Assembly: GCF_021341665.1 (NCBI RefSeq)
Contig: NZ_JAJTTH010000015.1
Coordinates: 46,623-110,622, forward strand
DNA from: Pseudomonas sp. Au-Pse12
GTDB taxonomy: Bacteria > Pseudomonadota > Gammaproteobacteria > Pseudomonadales > Pseudomonadaceae
Length of the DNA stretch: 64,000 nt
Direction: 5' to 3'
The translations under genes and the position numbers were made by a program. The notes below the pieces were generated by a model that worked only from the letters and a program-made list of their open reading frames with translations, ran no database searches and was not told where the DNA came from. This document shows, in pieces, positions 8,950-17,254 of the stretch (the stretch's first letter is position 1; the number at the start of each line of letters is the position of its first letter).

Positions 8950-9255
8950 ATGAACCTAGAGCAACTGACCCAACGCCTGCACGCCATTCGTGACCGCAAC
9001 GACTGGCGGCAATTTCACAGCCCGAAGAACCTGGCCATGGCCGCCAGCGTCGAAATGGCCGAACTGGTGGAAATCTTCCAGTGGCTGACCGAGGACCAGT
9101 CCCGGCAACTGCCGGCGGACAAGCTGGCCCATGCCGGCCAGGAAGTGGGCGACATCGTCCTCTATCTGCTGTTGCTGTGCAGCGAGCTGGGGCTGGACAT
9201 GGACCAGGTGGTACGCAGCAAACTGGCGGACAGTGAACGGCGGTTCTGCTCATGA
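8950..9255 (+). CDS. MazG-like nucleotide pyrophosphohydrolase
   Basis: A 101-residue all-alpha NTP pyrophosphohydrolase of the MazG/dCTPase-like group, which hydrolyses (d)NTPs to monophosphates; the substrate is unknown. The metal-binding motif is visible as E35-x2-E38 (EMAELVEIFQW) and E65-x2-D68 (EVGDIVLYLLLL), with the expected spacing. A GGAG-type site lies upstream. The stop codon overlaps the cmoM start by 4 bases (ATGA), which indicates translational coupling. Confidence 0.85.
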   Translation: MNLEQLTQRLHAIRDRNDWRQFHSPKNLAMAASVEMAELVEIFQWLTEDQSRQLPADKLAHAGQEVGDIVLYLLLLCSELGLDMDQVVRSKLADSERRFCS

Positions 9256-10001
9256 GCGACCGGCATTTCGACCAGCTGGCGACCCGTTTCGCCGAGAAGA
9301 TCTATGGCGGCGCCAAGGGCGCGATCCGTCTCGCGGTGCTCCAGGCCGACCTCAAGGAGGCGTTGCCGGAACGGCCGCTGCGGGTACTGGATATCGGCGC
9401 CGGCCTGGGGCACATGTCCTTGTGGCTGGCTGAGCAGGGGCACCAGGTGACGCTGGCCGAACCCGCCGCGCCGATGCTCGAAGGCGCCCGCCAGCGCTTC
9501 GCCGAGGCCGGGCAGCAGGCGACCTTCATCCAGGCGCCCTGGCAGGAACTGCTGGGGCAACTGACCGAACCCTACGACTTGGTGCTCTGCCATGCGGTGC
9601 TGGAATGGCTGGCCGAGCCTCACGCGATCCTGCCGGTGCTGCACCAGTTGACCCGTGTCGATGGCTGGTTGTCCCTGGCCTTCTACAACCGCGATGCGCT
9701 GGTCTACCGCAACCTGCTCAAGGGCCACTTCCGCAAGATGCGCAAGAACGACATGGCCGGCGAAAAGCAGAGCCTGACCCCGCAACAACCGCTTGATCCT
9801 CGCGAGCTGGCGGCGCAACTTGATGGCTTGTGGCGAGTCGAAACCCAGAGCGGAGTACGGGTTTTCCACGATTACATGCCGGTGGAGTTCCAGGCTCGGG
9901 CCGAGCTGACGGACCTGCTGGAAATGGAGTTGGCTCACCGCCGACACCCAAGTTTCGCCGGGCTTGGGCGTTACCTGCATTGGTTGTGCCGGCCGGTCTA
10001 A
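9252..10001 (+). CDS. cmoM: tRNA 5-carboxymethoxyuridine methyltransferase CmoM
   Basis: A 249-residue SAM-dependent class I methyltransferase. CmoM methylates cmo5U34 to mcmo5U in several tRNAs (formerly called SmtA). Motif I is LRVLDIGAGLGHMS at about 41-54. Other family signatures are DRHFDQLATRFAEKIYGGAKG at the N-terminus, CHAVLEWLAEP, the SLAFYN strand and SGVRVFHDYMP near the C-terminus. These match the E. coli protein block by block. It overlaps the mazG-like gene by 4 bases and is followed after 11 bases by a lipoprotein gene, so all may be in one operon. Confidence 0.9.
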   Translation: MSDRHFDQLATRFAEKIYGGAKGAIRLAVLQADLKEALPERPLRVLDIGAGLGHMSLWLAEQGHQVTLAEPAAPMLEGARQRFAEAGQQATFIQAPWQELLGQLTEPYDLVLCHAVLEWLAEPHAILPVLHQLTRVDGWLSLAFYNRDALVYRNLLKGHFRKMRKNDMAGEKQSLTPQQPLDPRELAAQLDGLWRVETQSGVRVFHDYMPVEFQARAELTDLLEMELAHRRHPSFAGLGRYLHWLCRPV

Positions 10002-10012
10002 CGGAGTGAGCA

Positions 10013-10621
10013 ATGAAACGCCGCCTGGGTCTGATCCTCCTGTGTTCGGGGCTTGCTGCCTGTCAGGGCAGCAACCCCTATGTCGCCAGTTCCAACCCGC
10101 TGCCGCCGGCTCCGCCGCAAGCGGCCAGCACCTTTGACCGCAGCGCCTACCCGGCGCCGCAACGGGATTATGGACGCTACCGCAACTGGGCCTGGCTCAA
10201 TGGGCGCCTGCCCAACGGCTCGGCCTGGGCCGATTCGGCGCAGATTGCCGAGGCGGTGAGCAATGCGCTGGATCAGCAAGGGCTGCGTCCGGTTCATGAC
10301 CAGCGGCCGGCGGACCTGTGGGTCAGTGCCGACCTGCACCTGGAGAAGCGCCTGCGCCAGGTCCAGGACGACTACGGCTACGGCGGTTACGGCGGCTATA
10401 ACCGCTATGGCCCGGGCTACGGCATGTACGGCAGCGTGCCGGTGGTGCGCACCTACGAGGTCGAAGTGGTGGTGGTACGGGTCAATCTGTATGACGGCGC
10501 CAGTGGCCAACCGGTATGGAGCGCCAGCGCCGAAACCAGCAGCCGCGGCAGCCTCAGTGAGCGGGCCGATGCCTTGCGTGAGGCGGTGCAAAAGGCAATG
10601 GCGGCCTATCCTCCTAGTTAG
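10013..10621 (+). CDS. DUF4136 lipoprotein, copy 1
   Basis: A 202-residue predicted lipoprotein with lipobox GLAAC (Cys17). The mature part has the DUF4136 pattern: a start of FDRSAYPAPQRDYGRYRNWAWL, a middle TM-less beta-rich region (RPADLWVSADLHLEKRL) and a C-terminus with LYDGASGQPVWSASAE. An insert rich in Tyr and Gly (about residues 123-140) may be flexible or self-associating. The next gene is a paralogue with the same design, so this is a tandem duplication. The function of DUF4136 is unknown. The ATG has GGAG upstream. Confidence 0.8.
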   Translation: MKRRLGLILLCSGLAACQGSNPYVASSNPLPPAPPQAASTFDRSAYPAPQRDYGRYRNWAWLNGRLPNGSAWADSAQIAEAVSNALDQQGLRPVHDQRPADLWVSADLHLEKRLRQVQDDYGYGGYGGYNRYGPGYGMYGSVPVVRTYEVEVVVVRVNLYDGASGQPVWSASAETSSRGSLSERADALREAVQKAMAAYPPS

Positions 10622-10657
10622 GGCCACCAGTGGTTTTTCTTGAATGGGAGAAACAGC

Positions 10658-11215
10658 ATGTTCCATCGAATCGCGTTACTGGTCGGTGCCGCCTTGCTCA
10701 GTGCCTGTGCCGCCAACCAGGTCAACCATGACTTCGACGCCAGCCGGGACTTTGGCGCCTACCGCAGCTGGAGCTGGAAAGAACCCGCCCTGCAATACCG
10801 TCCCGATGATCCGCGGATCAAGAGCGACCTGACCGAGCAGCGCATCCGCCAGGCCGTGGCCGAGCAACTGGACCAGCGTGGCCTGCGTCCGGTGCAGGGC
10901 TCAGCGCGTGCCGACCTCAAGGTCCAGGCGTACCTGATCGTCGAGGACCGCCAGCAGCAGGTCACCACCAACTATGGTGGCGGTTGGGGTGGCCCGTGGA
11001 ATGGCTACTGGGGCGGGCCGATGTACAACGAGACCCGCAACATCTCCTACAAGGTGGCGACCATCCAGATCGACCTGCTGGACGGCAAGGACGGCAAGCT
11101 GGTGTGGCGCGGCAGCGACGAACAGTTGCTCAGCAGCTCGCCGAGCCCCGTGGATCGCAGCGCCGCGGTGCGTAATACGGTGATGCGCATCCTGCAGAAC
11201 TACCCACCGCACTAG
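10658..11215 (+). CDS. DUF4136 lipoprotein, copy 2
   Basis: A 185-residue paralogue of the preceding lipoprotein. The lipobox is LLSAC (Cys17). The mature part starts NHDFDASRDFGAYRSWSW, then SARADLKVQAYLIVEDR, a Gly/Trp-rich loop (about residues 106-125) and LLDGKDGKLVWRGS. I chose the ATG at 10658 because GGGAG sits seven bases before it and gives a compact signal peptide. An in-frame TTG at 10640 would add six residues. It lies 36 bases after copy 1, probably cotranscribed. Its role at the outer membrane is unknown. Confidence 0.8.
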   Translation: MFHRIALLVGAALLSACAANQVNHDFDASRDFGAYRSWSWKEPALQYRPDDPRIKSDLTEQRIRQAVAEQLDQRGLRPVQGSARADLKVQAYLIVEDRQQQVTTNYGGGWGGPWNGYWGGPMYNETRNISYKVATIQIDLLDGKDGKLVWRGSDEQLLSSSPSPVDRSAAVRNTVMRILQNYPPH

Positions 11216-11244
11216 GGCCTTCAGCCCAGTGCTGCGCCGCTTCG

Positions 11245-11284
11245 ACAGTGACGGCGCGCGCCTCCTGGCGCCGCCCGTCACTGT
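11245..11284. other. Stem-loop after the DUF4136 pair
   Basis: ACAGTGACGG (11245-11254) pairs with CCGTCACTGT (11275-11284), with further GC pairing inside. There is no T-tract, so it may be a transcript-end structure or an inert palindrome. It lies 30 bases after the lipoprotein stop codon. Confidence 0.5.
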
Positions 11285-11382
11285 TGAGCTGGCACCTTGC
11301 CGGCGACGGCCCGGCCATTGACTACACTGCTGTGCATCGATGGAGTGCGCGCTCGGCTGCGAGCCGGTAAAGGAGTGCCCCG

Positions 11383-13401
11383 ATGTCTCCCCTGAAGCGT
11401 TTTACCGGGCCGCGCCGCCAGCGCGGAGCCATTGGCCTGATGGCCGCGGTGACCTTGGGCTTGGCACTGTTGCTGATGGTTGTGGTGGTGGACAGCGGCC
11501 GGCTGTACATGGAACAGCGCAAGTTGCAGCGGGTCGCCGACAACGCCGCGCTGGAAGCCGTGAGCCGGGGCGGCAACTGCCAGGCCGGCCTCAGCGCCGC
11601 GGCCTATGCCGGGCAGAGCGCGACCCGCAATGGTTTTACCGTCGATGCCGGCAGTACCCTGACGACCGCCTGCGGGGCCCTGAGCACCGGGGCCAACAGC
11701 CTGCGTACCTTCAATGCCGACCCGACGCAATCGGCGGCCGTGCGGGTAGTGGCGACCCACACGGTGCCCATCAGTGTGGCGGCGGGAATCGGGGCGCTGT
11801 TCACCCCGGGGCCGATCAACCTCAACACTCAGCTCAGCGCCACCGCGGTTGCCGCCGCGCCCACCCCGCCGCAGGCGCAACTGAGCATTCGCAGCACGAT
11901 AGCCACCGTCAACAGCGCCAATTCACCGCTGCTCAATGCCCTGGTGGGCGACATGCTGGGCGGCAGCCTCAACATCAGCGCCGTGGGTTGGAATGGCCTG
12001 CTCAACAGCGACATCAACCTGCTGCGCTACCTCGACCAGTTGGCCATCGATCTGGGAGTTGCCGCAGGCAACTACAGCGAGTTGCTCAACACTCAGGCCA
12101 GCCTGACCCAGCTGATCCAGACCGCCGCCACCGTGGTCCAGGCCAATGGCGCGACCGCCGATGTGCTGGCGGCCCTGGGCGCCCTGCAAGTGGCGGTGAG
12201 CAGCCAGGTACCGCAACTCAAGCTGGGGGATATCCTCAAGCTGCAGACCGGTGCGGCGAGCACCGCCCTGGACGCCAATCTGCAACTCTTTCAGTTGATG
12301 CAAGCGATGATCCAGTTGGCCAATAGCAAGAGCGCGGTGGCGGCGGTGGTGCCGGCCAACCTGCTGGGCCTGGCCAACGTGACCATCAGGGTCAAGGTCA
12401 TAGAACCGCCGCAGTTCTCGGCGGTCGGCGACCCCCGGCTGGCCATCCTCGACCCGCTGGGGGCCAACCGCATCTATGTGCGCACGGCCCAGGTGCGCAC
12501 CCTGGTGTCGGTCAACCTGACCGGACTGTCCGGGATCACCGGCCTGGCCAACGCCCTGCTGGGCCTGGTGGGCTCGCTGACGCCGACCCTCAACAGCGTC
12601 CTGAGCCTGAACCTGGCGGCCACCATCAACTCCGTCGGTTGCCTGCTGGGCGCCGGCTGCCAGCAAGTCGATCCCGAGGTGCTGCCCACGGCGCGCATCG
12701 ACATCAACCTGGAACTGGGGGGCGCCAAGGCCTATGTCACCAACTACAGCTGCCCGACGGGCAACGCGGGCAGCAAAAGCCTCACGGTGCACAGCGAGTC
12801 GTCACTGGCCGATATCAAGGTGGGGCAGATCGATCCCAGTACCGCCTTCTCCTCGTCGGCGGAACCGGTGGTGACGCCGGTGCCGATCGTCGACCTGGGG
12901 ATCTGGACCTGCCACAAGATTCTCGGCATCGGCAGTTGCGGCCCGGCGCGGACGGCGTTCGCCGCCGGCGGCATCGGGCTCAAGGTCGACAGTGCGCTGG
13001 GGCTCAGCCAGACCGGGCCCAATGTCGGGCGCGACCTGGTGTACGCCAGCAGCGCGCCGCCGTATCCCACGCCGCCCAACGTCAATCAGGCGCCGAGCTA
13101 CCAGAACGCGGCACCGACCAACAATCTGGTCAACAGCCTGTCGGGCGCTATCGCCGGGATCAGCCTGGAGGTTTACCAGCCGGTCAATGCCAATCTGCTG
13201 GGTTCGGTGGTGGCGGGGGCGGGAGGCCTGATCAATGGGGTGACCAGCCTGATCATGCCGCTGATCAGCAACCTCTTGAGTCCTTTGCTCGATCCGCTGC
13301 TGAACAGCCTGCTGACGACCCTCGGCATCAACCTGATGGACGTTGAAGTGGGGGCCAATCTCACGTGCGGGCAGACTGGCCGGGCCTACCTGGTGATCTG
13401 A
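11383..13401 (+). CDS. tadG: TadG-like pilus assembly protein
   Basis: A 672-residue protein with an N-terminal Tad domain: basic start, QRGAIGLMAAVTLGLALLLM membrane segment (about 17-39) and the typical sequel DSGRLYMEQRKLQRVADNAALEA. TadG-type proteins are inner-membrane-anchored pseudopilin-like components of the Flp pilus machine. The remaining 600 residues are periplasmic, rich in Asn, Leu, Ala and Ser, and have several Cys pairs (CLLGAGC, CHKILGIGSC). No von Willebrand factor A domain is evident. AAGGAG precedes the ATG. It is transcribed apart from tadZABC, and its 3' end overlaps the convergent sensor kinase gene by 16 bases. Confidence 0.8.
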   Translation: MSPLKRFTGPRRQRGAIGLMAAVTLGLALLLMVVVVDSGRLYMEQRKLQRVADNAALEAVSRGGNCQAGLSAAAYAGQSATRNGFTVDAGSTLTTACGALSTGANSLRTFNADPTQSAAVRVVATHTVPISVAAGIGALFTPGPINLNTQLSATAVAAAPTPPQAQLSIRSTIATVNSANSPLLNALVGDMLGGSLNISAVGWNGLLNSDINLLRYLDQLAIDLGVAAGNYSELLNTQASLTQLIQTAATVVQANGATADVLAALGALQVAVSSQVPQLKLGDILKLQTGAASTALDANLQLFQLMQAMIQLANSKSAVAAVVPANLLGLANVTIRVKVIEPPQFSAVGDPRLAILDPLGANRIYVRTAQVRTLVSVNLTGLSGITGLANALLGLVGSLTPTLNSVLSLNLAATINSVGCLLGAGCQQVDPEVLPTARIDINLELGGAKAYVTNYSCPTGNAGSKSLTVHSESSLADIKVGQIDPSTAFSSSAEPVVTPVPIVDLGIWTCHKILGIGSCGPARTAFAAGGIGLKVDSALGLSQTGPNVGRDLVYASSAPPYPTPPNVNQAPSYQNAAPTNNLVNSLSGAIAGISLEVYQPVNANLLGSVVAGAGGLINGVTSLIMPLISNLLSPLLDPLLNSLLTTLGINLMDVEVGANLTCGQTGRAYLVI

Positions 13402-16151
13402 TCCGCCTGGGCAATCGGCAGTTCGATGCAAAAGCGCGCACCGTCCGGCCCGTTGCTGACGCTCAGGCGGCCGCCCATGTTTTCCACTATGCCGTAGCTC
13501 ACCGAAAGCCCGAGCCCGGTGCCGACGCCCGCCGGCTTGGTGGTGAAGAAGGGTTCGAAGATCCGTTCCAGCAGGCGCGGGTCGATACCGCCGCCATTGT
13601 CCTCGACCCACAGGCGCACCCGTTGTTCGTCGCGCTGGCCATGCACGGCAATCCACGGTTTGAAGGGTTGCCGCTGCTGCTGGCCCAGCAGCGCGTCCCT
13701 GGCATTGACCATGAGGTTGATCAGCACCTGCTCCAACTGGTCGACGAAGCCCAGCACCTGCACCTCGAACCCTAGTTCACCGATGCGCAGTTCGATCCCT
13801 TTGCCGCGCATGCCTTCGGCCAGCAGGGACAGGGTGCCCTCAATGGCCAGGGCCGGGTTGAAGGGCTGCTGCTCCACCTCCGAGCGTCGACCGAACACCC
13901 GCATGTGATCCACCACCCGGGCGGCCCGTTGCACCTGGGCGTCGATGCGATGGAGTTTGTCGGTGAGGTAGTCGACCTGGATCTCGCCGCTGCTCAGGCG
14001 CTTGAGCACATTGACGATGGCCATGCGCATCACGTTGAGCGGCTGGTTGATTTCGTGGGCCAGGCCGGTGGCCATCTCCCCCAGGGTGGCCATTTTCGCG
14101 CTTTGCATGAGCTGCTGCTGGGAGCGCCGGACTTCGGTGTTGTCACGGCCCACGGCCTGGATCTCCAGCAATTGCCCCTGCTCATCGAAGACCCCGCGAT
14201 CGGACCACACCCACCAGGCGTGTTCACGCCCCGGCAACTGCAGGCAGATCTCGGCGGTGCTGAGCGCACATTCCGGGCTCAGTTGGCGGATCCGCCGCTC
14301 GAAACCTTCACGCTGTTCGGCGGACAGCCACTGCCCAAGGTTACTCCCCGGCAGTTCCTCGGCGGGGCATTCCAGGTAAGCCGCCAGGGGCCGGTTGCCG
14401 AAGGTCAGGGTCAGGTCCGGGCGGTAGCGGCAGATCATCGCCGGCGAGTCTTCCACCAGAATCCGGTAGCGTTCCTCGCTCTGGCGCATCTGCTCGGCGG
14501 CCAGGGTTGCCTCGGTGACGTCCAGCCACAGGCCGACAGCCTCCACCGGCAGCCCCAGGTCATCGCGCAGCAGCTTGGCTTCATCCATGACCCAATGGAA
14601 AGCCCCGTGGCGGTCGCGCAGGCGATAGCGGGCGTGGACGCTGCCTTCGCGCAACAACTGGCGGCAGCGCTGGAAGTACAGGTCGTGGTCCTCGGGGTGC
14701 ACCCAGTCGGCCAGGCCGGCCGTGGTGCAGTCCTCCAGGCTCCAGCCCAGCAGCGGTTGCAGGCTGGCGCTGAAAAAGCTCGGTTGCAGGGCGCCTTCCA
14801 GGTAGCGCTGGACATAGATCACCGCCGGCGAGCTGGCAATCAGATTGTCCAGGCGGGCATGGGCCGCAGCCGCCTGTTGCTGCTGGTTCTTGATGTCGCT
14901 GATATCCAGCATGAAGCCCACGAGCCGCTGTTGTTCCCCGCGTCCCAGGGACTGGCCCTGCAGGCGGTACCAGCGTGGCGGCAGGTCCGGATCGGGCTCG
15001 GGCAGGCGCACGCAGAGCAGCAGTGGCTTGCCGAGTGTCAGGGCGTGCAGGCGGCTGGTGAGTTCACTGCGGTCGGCGGGGTGAATCAGCTCCAGCCAGT
15101 CCTGGACCGGCAGCCTGCTGCGCGAGCCGGGCAACTGCAGGCTGGCGGCCAGTTGACTGGCCAGCTGGATTTCGGCGGTCGCCGGGCACAGTTCCCACCA
15201 GCCGGCACCCAGCAAGCCTTGCAGGGCCTCCAGGCGCTCCAGGTGCAGGTGGTAGCGCTGTTCGCGCAGGCGGCTGAGCAGGGGCTCGGCCAGGGCGGCG
15301 GTGAGCATCAGCCAGTCGCGCTCCAGCAGGTTCGGTGCCTGCTGTTGCACGGCGTAGCAGCCGAACAGCAACCAGGCGGCAACGCCATGGTCGTCCCGAT
15401 AGGGCACCAGGAAACCTTCGCGATGCCCGAAGATCCCCTGCAGCCGCGGGTGCTCATTCAGGCCCTGGGTGTGATTCAGGTGCAGCGGTGTGTTGCCGCT
15501 CAGGCTGTCCAGGCCGTTGCCCAGGGCCTGGCCGTCCTGCCACAGCCGGGGCGCGTCGTGGGCGCTGTAGCCGCTGTGCAGCACCCAGCTCTGTTCCTCG
15601 TCGTCGAGCAAGGCCAGGCCCAGGCAGGGGATGTGCCAGTAGCGGGCCAGGTCGGCGAGCTGGTCGTGCAGCACGTCCGGCAGGCGGCTCAGGTGGCACA
15701 GGCGGATCTGCTCGTTGATCTGCGCGGCAAAGATCTGGCATTGCTCCCGGCTCAGGGCCTGCTGGCGCTGTTGGACCAGGTCGCCGATGTCCAGCAGTTG
15801 CAGCAGCCACTGCGCGCCCCAGCTCTGGACCCAGCCACGCAGGTGCAAGGTCTTGCCGCCCAGCCCGCGCAGGTCCAGATCCAGCACTTGCCCGCTCCAG
15901 TCGGCGGGCTGCCCCTCCAGCGCCAGGGCGCTGCCGGGCAGGGTGTAGTCCAGCAGATGGTGAGGCTGGGGCGAGGGGGGCAGCTGTGCCAGCGCATGGC
16001 GCAACGGTCCGCTGCTGGTAAGGATCCGGCCCTTGGGGTCCAGCACCAGTTGCAGGCCGGCTGCCTGGGTGGGCACCTGGGCCTGGAGTTCGTCGGCGGG
16101 CAGCGGCTGACGGCCCAGCAAGCGCCCGAACAGCTTGTCGCCGGAGTTCAA
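13386..16151 (-). CDS. pprA: PprA-like hybrid-free sensor histidine kinase
   Basis: A roughly 921-residue soluble-looking kinase, partner of PprB, which switches on Flp pilus and adhesin genes in P. aeruginosa. Domain order: a GAF-like segment (about 110-270), three PAS domains (about 290-670; each linked by VGFMLDISDIKN, VGLWLDVTEAT and AVGRDNTEVRR), a HisKA domain with GLAHEINQP (His near 699) and an HATPase with NLMVNARDALL (N box), VEDNGGGID and GTGLGLSVS. No ATG lies near the expected start. The TTG at 16151 overlaps the tadE stop (TTGA) and gives the length known for PprA, so I infer translational coupling. The open frame extends far upstream, but those residues are antisense/out-of-frame tadE and fppA. 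Confidence 0.8.
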   Translation of the reverse strand: MNSGDKLFGRLLGRQPLPADELQAQVPTQAAGLQLVLDPKGRILTSSGPLRHALAQLPPSPQPHHLLDYTLPGSALALEGQPADWSGQVLDLDLRGLGGKTLHLRGWVQSWGAQWLLQLLDIGDLVQQRQQALSREQCQIFAAQINEQIRLCHLSRLPDVLHDQLADLARYWHIPCLGLALLDDEEQSWVLHSGYSAHDAPRLWQDGQALGNGLDSLSGNTPLHLNHTQGLNEHPRLQGIFGHREGFLVPYRDDHGVAAWLLFGCYAVQQQAPNLLERDWLMLTAALAEPLLSRLREQRYHLHLERLEALQGLLGAGWWELCPATAEIQLASQLAASLQLPGSRSRLPVQDWLELIHPADRSELTSRLHALTLGKPLLLCVRLPEPDPDLPPRWYRLQGQSLGRGEQQRLVGFMLDISDIKNQQQQAAAAHARLDNLIASSPAVIYVQRYLEGALQPSFFSASLQPLLGWSLEDCTTAGLADWVHPEDHDLYFQRCRQLLREGSVHARYRLRDRHGAFHWVMDEAKLLRDDLGLPVEAVGLWLDVTEATLAAEQMRQSEERYRILVEDSPAMICRYRPDLTLTFGNRPLAAYLECPAEELPGSNLGQWLSAEQREGFERRIRQLSPECALSTAEICLQLPGREHAWWVWSDRGVFDEQGQLLEIQAVGRDNTEVRRSQQQLMQSAKMATLGEMATGLAHEINQPLNVMRMAIVNVLKRLSSGEIQVDYLTDKLHRIDAQVQRAARVVDHMRVFGRRSEVEQQPFNPALAIEGTLSLLAEGMRGKGIELRIGELGFEVQVLGFVDQLEQVLINLMVNARDALLGQQQRQPFKPWIAVHGQRDEQRVRLWVEDNGGGIDPRLLERIFEPFFTTKPAGVGTGLGLSVSYGIVENMGGRLSVSNGPDGARFCIELPIAQADQITR

Positions 16152-16585
16152 AATTGCAGGCTCGAGATGGCGGTCAGGGTCGTGGGCAGGTTGGGGACCG
16201 GGCCGACCACCGGCAGCACCAACTGGGGCAGCACCTGGGTCAGCTTCCAGGTGGGGTAGTCGATCCGCACGGTGAGCACGCCGTTGGTGTACACCGCGCT
16301 GTAGTCGGTGGCGGCGAAGTTGAAGAGGGGGGGAATCCACAGGGTCTGGTTCAGCACCACGCTGTTGGCCAGGTTCTGCACCGTGGTGGTGTAGTTGGCG
16401 CTGTTGGGGTCGACCGCCACGGCCCGGCGCACGGCCTCGGCGGTGGCCTGGTTGAAGGACTGCATCATCAACAGCGGCAGGCTGTAGCTGACCAGGCCGT
16501 AAAACACCGCGAAGAAGATCACGAACACCGCCGCGAACTCGATCGCTGCGGCGCCTTTCTGCTTGCTGGGGAGGCCTGGCTTCAT
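16148..16585 (-). CDS. tadE: TadE-like pseudopilin
   Basis: A 145-residue minor pilin of the TadE family. The N-terminus KQKGAAAIEFAAVFVIFF has the prepilin-type cleavage site (Gly before AAAIEF) and hydrophobic helix cleaved by FppA/TadV-type peptidases. The rest (TATAEAVRRA-like region, IDYPTWKLTQVLPQL) is periplasmic. I prefer the ATG at 16585, which starts MKPGLPSKQ. The ATG at 16633 would add 16 residues. Its stop overlaps the TTG start of the sensor kinase gene. It is divergent from the fppA gene. Confidence 0.78.
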   Translation of the reverse strand: MKPGLPSKQKGAAAIEFAAVFVIFFAVFYGLVSYSLPLLMMQSFNQATAEAVRRAVAVDPNSANYTTTVQNLANSVVLNQTLWIPPLFNFAATDYSAVYTNGVLTVRIDYPTWKLTQVLPQLVLPVVGPVPNLPTTLTAISSLQF

Positions 16586-16658
16586 GAGTGCGTCTACCCT
16601 GACAACCACTATGTTCATTGAGCATAGGATCAATCCGGTAAAAGGAACTTTTTAGCCG

Positions 16659-17129
16659 ATGCATTTCTGGGTTTTGTGGATCTGGTTGGCACTCTGCGCG
16701 TTGCAGGATCTGCGTCAACGGCATATTGCCAACACCTTGACGCTGGGCGCCGCGCTGTTGGCGGCCGGCTACCTGCTGTGGACCGGCAGCACCTGGCTGG
16801 GCGCTGCGGCTGCGCAGGGCGGCTGGGCCTTGTTGCTGGCCCTGCTGTTCACCCTGCCGGGGTATGCCATGGGGCGGATGGGGGCGGGGGACGTCAAGTT
16901 GATGGCCGCCCTGGGCCTGGCCTCCGATCCCGAGCACCTGCTGGGGGCGTTTATTGGCGCCGGGCTCTGCAGCCTGCTGTGGCTGCTGATCGTTCCCAGG
17001 CTCTGGGCCGTGCCAAAACAAGGGCTTGAACCACAAGGGGAGAGACCCGCCACGGGCCTGTCAAAAAAATACCCATTCGCCCCCTTTGTCCTGGCTGGAA
17101 TGGTCTTAACTGTGAGCGTGATCCACTAG
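16659..17129 (+). CDS. fppA: Type IV prepilin peptidase FppA
   Basis: A 156-residue membrane aspartyl protease of family A24 that cleaves Flp and TadE-type prepilins. The two catalytic aspartates are visible: Asp17 in CALQDLRQRHI and Asp78 in the GxGD motif MGAGDVKLMAA. Four or five membrane segments are present. It lacks the N-methylase domain, as expected for the Tad-type short peptidases. It starts 73 bases from the divergent tadE start and is followed by pprB. Confidence 0.9.
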   Translation: MHFWVLWIWLALCALQDLRQRHIANTLTLGAALLAAGYLLWTGSTWLGAAAAQGGWALLLALLFTLPGYAMGRMGAGDVKLMAALGLASDPEHLLGAFIGAGLCSLLWLLIVPRLWAVPKQGLEPQGERPATGLSKKYPFAPFVLAGMVLTVSVIH

Positions 17130-17222
17130 TCGCCGCGCCGATTAATGCTATGTACATAGTCGGAAAGTAGGTCTAGGTTTTACATCGTGGCTGCCCGGGC
17201 CCTGCGGGCAGGACAGGAGTGA

Positions 17223-17237
17223 CCAATCGGCGATTGG
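17223..17237. promoter_or_regulatory. Perfect 6-3-6 palindrome upstream of pprB
   Basis: CCAATC-GGC-GATTGG lies 17 bases before the pprB GTG start. Being so near the start codon, it could be an operator for repression or autoregulation, or a leader hairpin that masks the ribosome binding site. The regulator is not known. Confidence 0.4.
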
Positions 17238-17254
17238 CTCGCACGGAGTAGCAC

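Noticed and set aside
11288..11310. Sigma-54 promoter (TGGCAC) upstream of the TadG-like gene
   Set aside because: The TGGCAC is not followed by a TTGC element at the needed distance.
16152..17036. N-terminal extension of the sensor kinase frame on the minus strand
   Set aside because: The frame runs on through tadE in another frame and antisense to fppA. The tadE stop/TTG start overlap and the PprA length place the start at 16151.
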